In this document: in pieces, positions 30,048 to 38,038 of the stretch | Layout: the number at the start of each line of letters is the position of its first letter | How positions within the stretch are numbered: the first letter of the stretch is position 1 | Assembly: GCF_038024875.1 (NCBI RefSeq) | Contig: NZ_CP136136.1 | Location: 1,364,001-1,428,000, forward strand | Reading direction: 5' to 3' | Source: Gordonia rubripertincta | Lineage (GTDB): Bacteria; Actinomycetota; Actinomycetes; Mycobacteriales; Mycobacteriaceae | Length of the DNA: 64,000 bases | The notes under the pieces: generated by a model | What the model was told of the DNA's origin: nothing | Seen by the model: only the letters and a program-made list of their open reading frames with translations | The model's database searches: none | Made by a program: the position numbers and the translations under genes

Positions 30048-30880
30048 GTTCGCTGCTGATCTACCTGTACGTACCGGGCGACCGGCCCGAACGTTTCGGC
30101 AAGGCGACTGCATCGGGTACCGACGCCGTGGTCCTCGACCTCGAGGACGCGGTACCGGTCGCGGCCAAGGACTCCGCGCGCATCGCGGTGGGGACCTGGC
30201 TGGAGAAGCGCGACCCGGCCGGGGTGCCCACGTGGGTACGGGTGAATCCCGGTGCCGAGCTCCTCGACGACCTGACCATGGCGGTCCGGTGTGGGGCCGA
30301 CGGCATCTGGCTGCCCAAATGCGATGACCGCGCGACGCTGGATCGCGTGGACCGGATGCTCACCGACCTCGAGGCTGCGGAAGGCCGTCCGCGGACTCCG
30401 GTCTCACCGCTGATCGAGACCGATGCCGGTCTGGTGAATGCGCCGGCGATCGCCGCCGGCCCCCGTGTCGAGTTCGTGCAGATCGGCGAGGTGGACCTGG
30501 CAGCTGATCTCGGGGTGACGCCGTTCGTCGGCGACGAGTTGCTCTGGGCGCGATCACAAGTTGTGGCCGCGTCGGCGGCGGCACGGATCCGGCCACCGCT
30601 CGCGGCCGCATCTCCGGTGATCGACGACCCGGCGTCGTTCGAGACGGAGACGCGGCGGCTGACCGGGCTCGGGTTCTTCGGTCGGGCGTGTATCCATCCG
30701 CGTCAGATCGCTTCCGCACGTTCCGGTCTCGCGCCGACTGCGGCCGAGGTGGACACAGCGGTCGACGTACTGGCTGCCTTCGACGCTGCCGAGAACGGGG
30801 CGGCGACCGACAGTGCGGGCCGGCTCATCGACGAGGCGGTCGCCCGGATCGCGCGTCGGACTCTGGCTCGTCGGTTCTGA
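30044..30880 (+). CDS. CitE-family (citramalyl/malyl/HMG-CoA-type) lyase
   Basis: 278 residues. YLYVPGDRPERFGKATASGTDAVVLDLEDAVP is the CitE-fold start with the metal-binding acid region; THVWVRVNPG-like TWVRVNPGAE carries the substrate Arg; IETDAGLVNAPAIAAGPRVEFVQIGEVDLAADLG holds the metal Glu/Asp pair and GFFGRACIHPRQI the C-terminal CoA-binding block. Such lyases split 3-hydroxy-acyl-CoA thioesters (citramalyl-CoA to acetyl-CoA and pyruvate, malyl-CoA to acetyl-CoA and glyoxylate). Last gene of the operon, which fits a final C-C cleavage step. Confidence 0.88.
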   Translation: MSSLLIYLYVPGDRPERFGKATASGTDAVVLDLEDAVPVAAKDSARIAVGTWLEKRDPAGVPTWVRVNPGAELLDDLTMAVRCGADGIWLPKCDDRATLDRVDRMLTDLEAAEGRPRTPVSPLIETDAGLVNAPAIAAGPRVEFVQIGEVDLAADLGVTPFVGDELLWARSQVVAASAAARIRPPLAAASPVIDDPASFETETRRLTGLGFFGRACIHPRQIASARSGLAPTAAEVDTAVDVLAAFDAAENGAATDSAGRLIDEAVARIARRTLARRF

Positions 30881-30977
30881 TCCCCGCGAACGACGTTTCT
30901 GTGACATGTTGCCGATAGGGGTCGAGGTTTCCTCAGGAACCGTTCAGGTTGCCTGATTTGTCCGCTAATGTTTAGCG

Positions 30978-32549
30978 ATGCGCAAAGGTCTGGGCAATTC
31001 TCGACGGTCGACGCGTCCGCTGGTTGCGGCACTCGCGGTGACGATTTCGGCGACGTTCTCGGTGGTGGGGGCCGGTGCTTCCGCCGCCGCACCTGTCGTG
31101 AATCCACAGGCGGGCAAAGTCGTCGCGCATTCCGGCTTCGACGTCAAAAGCGATGGCTTCTCCTTCGAGAACTGGGGGCCCAACGACGCCCTGCACCGGC
31201 GCGGACTCACGACCGAGGGAATGCGCGCAGTATTCGGTGACGAGGTATGCGCCCGCATCGTGCTCGGCATCTGCTCACCGACCACCGTCGCCGAACTCGT
31301 GATGGCGGAATTCAACGCGTCGATGAGTGGCGGTCATTGCTACGGCATGGCGGCGCTGGCAGGTTTGTACAACACGAAGCGGCTGAGCCAGTTCCCGTTG
31401 GCGCTGCCCGGGCAGAGCGTCTACAGCATGCCCGCGTCGGGTCCCCTCGACGAGTTGATCGCCCGGCTGTTCATCACCCAGGGTTTCCTTCCCACCGACC
31501 TCACCGCATCGCAGGTGTCGGTGCCGCAGGCCCTGTCGAAGCTCCGTACCGCATGGTCGCGCGACGACAACTACATCCTCGCCATCTATACGGACGAGGA
31601 ACATTCCGCCGGGCATGCGATCACACCGATCGCGCTCCGTGACCTCGGTGGCGGCAAGCAGGGAATCGTCGTCTATGACAACAATTTCCCGGGCCGGGAG
31701 AAGATGGTGGTCGTCGACCCCGCCGCCGACTCCTGGTACTACTCGACGGCGACGAACCCGTCCGAGCCGACGATGCTGTACCAGGGCTCGCCGAAGAACA
31801 GGATGATGCTGGTCCCGCTGGCCCAGGTTCTGAAGCGTCACCAGGATCCCGACTTGCGCACCGACGACACCGTGGTGCTGGTCAGCGACACCAACGGCAC
31901 GGCGCAGGGTGTCGGTGACGTGGACTGGGACGTCCGGGTCACCGATCCGTCCGGCAAGCCGATTCCCGGTGTCGAGCAGCGGATTCTGTTCAACAATGAC
32001 AATTCCGCACGATTCTCCGTGCCGGCGGGCAAGCGTTTCCGCATCGTCGTGGACGGTGTAGAGGCGGGGCGTACCGCCGACATCAACACGACCGTGCTGA
32101 GCGCGGGTGGAGCGGTGGCGGTCGGCGACCTCGAGGTCCCGGCGGGTGCGACATCGGCGCTCGATGTCGATCCGGTTCGTCACGCGGTGCGGGTGAGTTC
32201 GTCGGCACCGACGACAGCCGTGTTCGAGGTCGCCACCGAGGACTCGTTGCGGTCGGTCTCGGTCGACACGTCGCAGCTCGCCGTCGGCCCGGGCTCGTCG
32301 GTGTCGGTGGGGGCCACCTCACCGGTCGGCGTGACCGTGCGGACCGAGGGGCGTTCGCAGAAGTTCCAGGTCGCGGTAGAACGCAGCGACACCATCGCCG
32401 ACCGGGGTGCGGTCACCCGGACTCCGGTCACCCTCCGGCCGGGCGCGACGCTCGATGTGCCGGTGGATCTCTGGACGGGCTGGACCCCGCTGACCGCAAC
32501 GGTGCGTGCCGGTGGGTCCATCACGACGGTGCCCCTGACGGTCAGGTGA
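30978..32549 (+). CDS. Exported papain-like cysteine-peptidase-fold protein
   Basis: 523 residues. Signal peptide about 1-37 (basic start, hydrophobic core VAALAVTISATFSVVGAGA, AAAPVV). In the first mature domain SGGHCYGMAALAGLY (Cys about 116), EHSAGHAITPIALRD (His about 215) and VVYDNNFPGREKMVVVD (Asn/Asp about 230) follow the order Cys-His-Asn of papain-like (C39/NlpC-like) enzymes. From about residue 290 on it is beta-rich with Ig/carboxypeptidase-regulatory-like repeats (VTDPSGKPIPGVEQRI, SGSSV-type strands). Secreted enzyme or adhesin-like protein; target unknown. Its 3' end runs into a 20-bp tandem repeat array shared with the convergent deacetylase gene. Confidence 0.75.
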   Translation: MRKGLGNSRRSTRPLVAALAVTISATFSVVGAGASAAAPVVNPQAGKVVAHSGFDVKSDGFSFENWGPNDALHRRGLTTEGMRAVFGDEVCARIVLGICSPTTVAELVMAEFNASMSGGHCYGMAALAGLYNTKRLSQFPLALPGQSVYSMPASGPLDELIARLFITQGFLPTDLTASQVSVPQALSKLRTAWSRDDNYILAIYTDEEHSAGHAITPIALRDLGGGKQGIVVYDNNFPGREKMVVVDPAADSWYYSTATNPSEPTMLYQGSPKNRMMLVPLAQVLKRHQDPDLRTDDTVVLVSDTNGTAQGVGDVDWDVRVTDPSGKPIPGVEQRILFNNDNSARFSVPAGKRFRIVVDGVEAGRTADINTTVLSAGGAVAVGDLEVPAGATSALDVDPVRHAVRVSSSAPTTAVFEVATEDSLRSVSVDTSQLAVGPGSSVSVGATSPVGVTVRTEGRSQKFQVAVERSDTIADRGAVTRTPVTLRPGATLDVPVDLWTGWTPLTATVRAGGSITTVPLTVR

Positions 32550-32560
32550 TCTCGCGGCCG

Positions 32561-32640
32561 GTGACCAACGACTCGCGTCGGTGACCAACGACTCGCGTCG
32601 GTGACCAACGACTCGCGTCGGTGACTAACGACTCGCGTCG
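32561..32640. repeat. Four tandem 20-bp repeats between convergent genes
   Basis: The unit GTGACCAACGACTCGCGTCG starts at 32561, 32581, 32601 and 32621; the last copy has a T for C (GTGACTAACG). Each unit contains a partial palindrome CGAC-TCGC-GTCG. The array begins 12 bp after the stop of the exported protein and its last copy forms the 3' end of the deacetylase gene. Confidence 0.95.
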
Positions 32641-33800
32641 GTGGCCACGGCGGCCATCGACCGCCACTTCTTGATAACCGCGGGGTCCTGCAACTCCATC
32701 CAGGCGATGACGTCCTGATGGGTGGCGCAGATGACGTCCGGTTTCGTACATGCGCGTCGCATGAATGCGGCGGTCGCCGGGTTGAAGGCGTTGGCGTTCC
32801 AGGTGTTCAGATGGTTGGCGATCACCAGCGGGGCACGGTTTCCCTCGTAGGCCCGGCGCAGCATGTAGTCGTAGGTGCTCGTGACGACCCTGGCGATCCG
32901 CGCACGATCGGCCGGCCGGTCGGTCGCCTTGTTGACGCTGTACCAGAAGTTGTAGTCGAGCGCCGTCTGACGCTGCTTCAACGCCGGTGACCAGACGTAG
33001 GGTACCGGGAACTCCCAGATGCCGTTGATCTTCGACGGCCAGTAGACGCCCGGCCGCGACGCCGGCATCGACGAGTCCCACGTCATGTCGAACGCGCGCA
33101 GCGCAGGAAAGAGTGCCTTCATCGAGCCTTCGAGGCATTGTGTCCGAGTGCCTTTCACGGCCTCGGGACCGAAGGCGAGGTCGGGTCCCGTGCGGATTCC
33201 GTTGAGTTCGCGCCATTGCGTCATGAGCCGGAAGAACTGAGCCAACTCGTGACGCCATTCGGCACTGGTCCACGACTTACCGGGATTCTTTGTGCCCGCG
33301 CAGAAATGGCCTACGAAGTGGGTGCCCATCTCGTGGCCGTTGTACCAGGTCCGGTTGAGGTAGGTGATCTCTTCGATCACGTCCTTCTTCGATCCCCCGA
33401 ATGCGATAGCCGCCTCACCGGGTTTGTATCCCGGACCCCGATACTGCCGCTTGTTCGCGTCGGTCAGGAAATAGAGTCCGGTCATCAGTGCCGTGAATCT
33501 TGCGTCCGATTCGGCGGCGGTGCGCAGGAACAGATCCCAGTTCTTCGAGATCCCGACGCCGTCGAAAGAGAACAGGATGAACTGCGGCGGCTTCTCCCCG
33601 GGTGCCAGGCGCTTCATCGGGACGTTCGACGCCAATCGCGTGGGCGCTGGCGGCGGAGTCGGCGACAATGTGATGCTGGTACCGGGGATCGGTTCGGGAA
33701 CAGCCGAATTCGCCGACGTCGCACACCCGGCGAGGATCACCGTGAGGGCGGTGACGACGATCGGCGCCGTGATCGTTCGCTTGCCGCGCAGAATCGCCAA
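32625..33800 (-). CDS. Polysaccharide deacetylase-like lipoprotein
   Basis: 391 residues from TTG 33800 (GGGGTGAG upstream). A lipoprotein signal ends at LTVILAGC (Cys about 26), followed by a Pro-rich spacer. The NodB-like domain shows FILFSFDGVG (metal Asp) and NGHEMGTHFVGHFC (HxxxH-type metal histidines), as in polysaccharide deacetylase family proteins of mycobacteria and Gordonia; likely substrate is a cell-envelope glycan. The C-terminus AVATDASR* is made by the variant copy of the 20-bp repeat: only its C-to-T change gives the TAG stop. Divergent from the esterase gene. Confidence 0.78.
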   Translation of the reverse strand: MAILRGKRTITAPIVVTALTVILAGCATSANSAVPEPIPGTSITLSPTPPPAPTRLASNVPMKRLAPGEKPPQFILFSFDGVGISKNWDLFLRTAAESDARFTALMTGLYFLTDANKRQYRGPGYKPGEAAIAFGGSKKDVIEEITYLNRTWYNGHEMGTHFVGHFCAGTKNPGKSWTSAEWRHELAQFFRLMTQWRELNGIRTGPDLAFGPEAVKGTRTQCLEGSMKALFPALRAFDMTWDSSMPASRPGVYWPSKINGIWEFPVPYVWSPALKQRQTALDYNFWYSVNKATDRPADRARIARVVTSTYDYMLRRAYEGNRAPLVIANHLNTWNANAFNPATAAFMRRACTKPDVICATHQDVIAWMELQDPAVIKKWRSMAAVATDASR

Positions 33801-33886
33801 TTACTCACCCCTGGATTTACTTTCGCTTTACCTTATGGGGCAGAATGCAGTATGGCCTCGTGGCCGGAAAGGCGGGCACAGAATTG

Positions 33887-34891
33887 ATGCCTTCGATGAC
33901 TTCGAGAGATCCCCGACGATCCCGCTGGTCTCCTGTCCCACTTCGACTTCTGGGTCTGGCGCTCGCGGCGGGATTGGGATTGACCGCGTGCAGTGCCGAC
34001 GATCCGTCGGCCTCGGGTCCGGTCAAGACCCAGACGGCGACCAGCCAAGCCGCCGAGTACCTCGACGAGGTCACCATTCATCGGTTCGAGTACCCCACGC
34101 CCGGTGAGGCCGACAGCGAACAGAACTGGGCCGAGTTGTACTTACCGGCAGGGGAACAGCGGGTCGATTCCATTCCGCTCGTGGTTCTGATCCACGGTGG
34201 CGCTTGGCAGAGTGCGTTGGGCGCGGACATCTTCGATCCGCTTGCACGAGATCTCGCGGAGCGTGGGATGGCGGTCTACAACGTCGAATACCGACGGGTG
34301 GGCTCGGGCGGCGGCTGGCCGACGACCTTCCGCGACGTGGCGAGCGCGCTCGACCACGTTTCGGTGGTGGACAAGCAGTTCCCGCAGATCACCACGGACG
34401 ACGAACTCGTCGTCGGACACAGCGCGGGTGCCCAGCTCGCCGTGTGGGGCGGGACCCGGCACAAGCTGGAGGACGACGAGGTCGGTGCGCGGCCGGTGTT
34501 CCGGCCCACGCGCGTCGTCTCGCTCGCTGGTCCCCTCGACATGGTCTATGCCGCAACGCATGGCGACGACCGGATCGTCACCGCCCTCGGTGGCACCCCG
34601 CGTCAGGTGCCGCAGCGGTACACGATGGTCGATCCCATCCAGAACATCGATCCGTCGACGCCGGTGGTCGCCGTGCACAACACCGGCGACCGCATGGTCT
34701 CGTCGGCCAACTCGAGCCGATACGTCGACGCTGTCGTGAAGCGGGGCGGCGAGGCCACCGCGGTGCTGCTCCCGGGCGGCAACCACGGCTCGGTGGTGAC
34801 CTCGACTGCGCCCGAGTACCCGAAGGTCCTCGACATCATCACCGGCGCTTCGTCCGCAGACCTGGACGACGTCGACGAGGTGAACGGCTGA
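33887..34891 (+). CDS. Esterase/lipase-like alpha/beta-hydrolase lipoprotein
   Basis: About 334 residues. An Arg-rich N-terminus and hydrophobic core end in the lipobox GLTAC (Cys about 35). The hydrolase domain has the oxyanion HGGAW, nucleophile elbow VVGHSAGAQ, a probable Asp in NTGDRMVS and His in GGNHGSVV, the pattern of the BD-FAE/carboxylesterase group. Anchored outside the membrane. Start is uncertain: ATG 33887 has AAAGGCGGG about 9 bp upstream; ATG 33845 and 33896 are also in frame. No clear substrate. Confidence 0.78.
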   Translation: MPSMTSRDPRRSRWSPVPLRLLGLALAAGLGLTACSADDPSASGPVKTQTATSQAAEYLDEVTIHRFEYPTPGEADSEQNWAELYLPAGEQRVDSIPLVVLIHGGAWQSALGADIFDPLARDLAERGMAVYNVEYRRVGSGGGWPTTFRDVASALDHVSVVDKQFPQITTDDELVVGHSAGAQLAVWGGTRHKLEDDEVGARPVFRPTRVVSLAGPLDMVYAATHGDDRIVTALGGTPRQVPQRYTMVDPIQNIDPSTPVVAVHNTGDRMVSSANSSRYVDAVVKRGGEATAVLLPGGNHGSVVTSTAPEYPKVLDIITGASSADLDDVDEVNG

Positions 34892-35297
34892 CCTGCGCCC
34901 CATCCCGCTCCGTGGGTGCACGCCGCGTCGCTCCCTGAGGTGTGAGGAGCGTTAGCGATGAGCCCCGAAAGGTGGGTGACCTTCCCTTCCCGAGTCTTGG
35001 TACGCGTGGTCGAGAAGTGCTGAGGCGACGACGAGTTCGACGGGCGTGGCATCCCGTAGGTCGATGACCTGACGCATCTGTAGGCGCGGGGTATCGCCGG
35101 ACTCCTGCTCGGGTCCGTGGATCTCGGTGCGTACGTGTTGTAGGTGTTCGGCGAATCGTCGGGGTATGTCGGGTCGCCGGTTGATGCGTTCGGGGTTGGG
35201 GTGGTGTGCCGGGTTCGGTGTTGAGTTGCCAGGTGGCGCGGCCTTCGTCGGGTGAGGTTCCCCCCGAACCGTAGAGGCATCGATAATGAGGAGCACG

Positions 35298-35588
35298 ATG
35301 CCAGAGAAGCGGAAGAAGTACGACCGGGAGTTTCGTGATGGGGCGGTCCGGATCGTCGAGGAGACAGGTAAGCCGATCGCCCAGGTCGCTCGAGACCTGG
35401 GGGTCAACGAGGGCACCTTGGGTAACTGGGTCAACCGGGCGCGCGCCGAGCGGGAGGGCCGCGGCGAGCTGACCGTTGATGACGCTGCTGAGCTCAAACG
35501 GTTGCGTGACGAGGTCGCCGAGCTGCGCATGGAGCGTGATGTCCTCAAGCGATCAGTGGTCCTGTGGGTGAAGGAGGCGACGAAGTGA
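35298..35588 (+). CDS. IS3-family transposase OrfA (helix-turn-helix)
   Basis: 96 residues from ATG 35298, with GAGGAG 5 bp upstream (a further ATG at 35286 is in frame but would include that site). The HTH segment EFRDGAVRIVEETGKPIAQVARDLGVNEGTLGNWVNR binds IS ends, and the C-terminal leucine-zipper-like helix (LKRLRDEVAELRMERDVLKRSV) mediates dimerisation. Ends in a GTGA overlap with orfB. Confidence 0.92.
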   Translation: MPEKRKKYDREFRDGAVRIVEETGKPIAQVARDLGVNEGTLGNWVNRARAEREGRGELTVDDAAELKRLRDEVAELRMERDVLKRSVVLWVKEATK

Positions 35589-36523
35589 GCGTGGCACGCT
35601 TTATCGCCGACCAGAGGACCAACTATCGGGTGCCACACGCGGTGTCCTGCCGGCTGCTCGGGGTCAGCGAGGCGTGGTTCTACAAATGGCATAAGCGGAC
35701 CCAATCGCCGGGTGCGGCAACGGGTTTGCACACCACCCGCGACTATCGCCGGGACACCATCGACCGGGCCGTGGCGGTGGCGTTCGACAAGGCCCGCGGC
35801 CTGCACGGGTCACCGCGCCTGCATGCGGATCTGCGTGCTGACGGGTGGACGGTGACCGAGAAGACTGTCGCTGATTCGATGTGTCGTCAGGGCCTGGTCG
35901 CGCGGCGGATCCGCCGGCGCAACGGGCTGACCCGTCAGGACAAGACCGCCCCGAAGTTCCCCGATTTGTTGGGTCGCGATTTCACCGCACAGTGCCCCGA
36001 TCAGCGGTGGGTCGGCGACATCACCGAGATCCCGACCGCGGCGGGCAAGCTGTATCTGGCCACGGTCATCGACCTCTACAGTCGCCGCCTGCTGGGGGCG
36101 GCCACCAGTCGTCACCCGGATGCAGCGTTGGCGTGTGCGGCGATCGAGATGGCGGTCGCCACGCGGGGCGGTATGCAGGCGATATGGCGTGATGACGATG
36201 CGCAGAAGCTGATTTTCCACACCGATCGTGGGTCGACGTACACCGCGAAACGGTTCACCAGGCTGTGCCAGAAGATGGGTATCCGGCAGTCGATGGGCCG
36301 GGTCGGATCGTGTTTCGACAACGCCGCAGCGGAGGCATTCTTCTCTTCTTTGGAGTGGGAAGTGTTGTCACGCAACGAGTTCCATACTATCATGGAGGCG
36401 CAGGCGGTCGTGTTGGAGTGGTGCTACGGCTTCTACAATCACCAGCGTCGCCACAGCGCGATCGGGATGATGAGTCCGGTCGACTACGAGAACACCGCAG
36501 TCACCGAGCCCGAAGCCGCATAG
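35585..36523 (+). CDS. IS3-family transposase OrfB (DDE integrase core)
   Basis: 312 residues from GTG 35585, preceded by AAGGAGG 7 bp upstream, so OrfB can be made by re-initiation; an OrfAB fusion by -1 frameshift is also geometrically possible. The integrase core has WVGDITEIPT (first Asp), FHTDRGSTYTAKRF (second Asp) and NAAAEAFFSSLEWE (Glu), with the HQRRHSAIGMMSPVDYE C-terminal block. Intact. Confidence 0.93.
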   Translation: MSVARFIADQRTNYRVPHAVSCRLLGVSEAWFYKWHKRTQSPGAATGLHTTRDYRRDTIDRAVAVAFDKARGLHGSPRLHADLRADGWTVTEKTVADSMCRQGLVARRIRRRNGLTRQDKTAPKFPDLLGRDFTAQCPDQRWVGDITEIPTAAGKLYLATVIDLYSRRLLGAATSRHPDAALACAAIEMAVATRGGMQAIWRDDDAQKLIFHTDRGSTYTAKRFTRLCQKMGIRQSMGRVGSCFDNAAAEAFFSSLEWEVLSRNEFHTIMEAQAVVLEWCYGFYNHQRRHSAIGMMSPVDYENTAVTEPEAA

Positions 36524-37966
36524 AGGAGTCCTCCACGATTCCGGGGGAACCACAGGGTCCTTTGCGGACCATGCGGGTGGTGTATTGGCCGGGTTGGTTG
36601 CCGACCATGCGGTTGTGTTTGGGGCAGGCGGGGGCGAGGTCGGTGATGTCGGTGAGTCCCCCGAGTCCCCAGTCGAGTTGGGCGTGATGTACTTCCACGT
36701 GTGCGGCGGGCACACCGCAGTCGGGGGTGGAGCAGGTGTCGCCATCGGGTCGGGCGAAGGAGACGAGTCGTTGTTCGCGGGTGGCGAGGCGTTTGCCGCG
36801 TCCGAAGTAGAGGGGGATGGCGGTGGCGTCTTTGAACACGGCCAGCCAGGGTTGGGCGTCGGCGGCCATGGGGATGAGGTCGGTGATCGGGATCAGGGTG
36901 CCGGTGGCGGTGACGGCATAGCCGGCTTCGCGGATCAGGTCGTTGAGGTCGGCTTTGACGATCACCTGCATGGGTAGTCCGCGGTGACTCTTGCCGAGCA
37001 TGCCGTCCTCGAGCACGGCTTTCAGCAGGGCGTTGAAGGCGTCGTGGTTGAGCTGGGCCGGGGGAGCGGTCATCACGTTCGGCGGCGGCCGCCACTGCGT
37101 CGGGATCGGCATCCTCGACTGAGCCACAGGGTGAGTCGGGGTCATTCGGATTGTTCATGCCGGGTTTGGCCCACACGGCCAGGAACATCGACACCCGTGC
37201 CAGGAGTTCGGGTGTCAGGGTGGCGGTCATCTTGGCGGTGCCGTCGGCGCGTTGGCGGTGGAGGTACAGCTGGCGGCGGCGTTTGCGGTCGGTGTCGTCG
37301 GTGAGGGTGCCGTCGGGATCGAGGTAACCCAGCAGGCGGGCGCCGGCTTCGGTGATCTGGTCGGGGGTGAGGGTGACGGCTTGTTCGGCGATGGTGCGTT
37401 CGGCGGCAACCTGCACATCGTGGTCGAGGGCGTGGGGGATCTGGTCGAGCACGTCGATCACCGCATGCACATGCGCCGACCCGACCTGTCCGGCGGCGAA
37501 CGCCGTGGCGAGGGTGGGGTGGACGGGTTCGAGGGGTGCGCCGGTGGTGGCGTCGGGGTAGGTGGCGGTGGCCCTGGTTTGTTTGAGGCGTTTGCCGGGG
37601 TAGGCCATACGCAACCGGTGTTTCATGTAGTCGATGACGCTGCGGTAGCCGGCTTTACGGGGCAGGTCGCGTTGGTCGGCTTCGACGATCTGCTGGTTAC
37701 CGGTGTAGGTGAGTCGGGCGATGGCCTGTTCGATACGGACACCGGCGTCGTCGACCTCGGTATCGGACAGGCGGGTGAAACCCGCGGTCTGCAGCTGGTC
37801 GATGATCGTATCGAGTTCATCGAGCAACGCGGGCACCCCGACCGGAGACGACTCATCAGCGACATCGGTTGATGCGATATCGGTCATGACGGTCACCCCC
37901 CGATGCCGTAGTTCGAATACATGTGGCACTCTTGACGGTTCTGTGGGTGCCTCCCGGTGCGCCTGA

Positions 37967-38038
37967 AGCGCGCAACGCCCTGTCTCACTTAAGGTTTGGT
38001 TTGCGAAGACTAAACCGAGGAGCAGGGCGTTGCGCGCT
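37967..38038 (+). promoter_or_regulatory. Long inverted repeat over the transposase start, likely anti-readthrough hairpin
   Basis: AGCGCGCAACGCCCTG (37967-37982) and CAGGGCGTTGCGCGCT (38023-38038) are perfect 16-bp arms; the right arm covers the TTG start. An inner GGTTT/AAACC pair lies in the AT-rich middle, where the IS promoter should be. Transcripts entering from outside would fold and hide the start; transcripts from the IS promoter would lack the left arm. Confidence 0.65.

Larger units (their letters stand above)
35253..36554 (+). mobile_element. IS3-family insertion sequence with visible ends
   Basis: 1302 bp. Left end TGAGGTTCCCCCCGAACCG (35253 on) and the reverse complement of the right end, TGTGGTTCCCCCGGAATCG (ending at 36554), match over about 25 bp, with TG...CA termini. 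It is flanked by the direct repeat GGG (35250-35252 and 36555-36557), the 3-bp target duplication usual for the family. It carries orfA and orfB and interrupts the DUF222/HNH gene in reverse orientation. Both ORFs are intact, so it may be active. Confidence 0.92.
34952..37887 (-). pseudogene. DUF222/HNH endonuclease (13E12-type) gene, IS-interrupted and frameshifted
   Basis: From ATG 37887 (MTDIASTDVADESS) the frame encodes the DUF222 domain (LLDELDTIIDQLQTAGF..., YLDPDG) and continues after a +1 shift at GGGGG 37060-37064 into PAQLNHDAFNALLKAV and the HNH part (CSTPDCGVPAAHVEVHHAQ, ACPKHNRMV). It then meets the IS3-family element. Beyond the IS (35252 downward) the gene resumes: removing the IS and one copy of its 3-bp duplication gives MVRKGP-DEGRATWQLNTEPG. 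A second +1 shift in GGGG runs at 35192-35201 then opens ERINRRPDIPRRFAEHL to a TAA at 34952. These repeated genes are common in Mycobacteriales; function unclear, possibly selfish. Confidence 0.85.

Noticed and set aside
32561..32640. CRISPR array
   Set aside because: Units are directly contiguous with no spacers.
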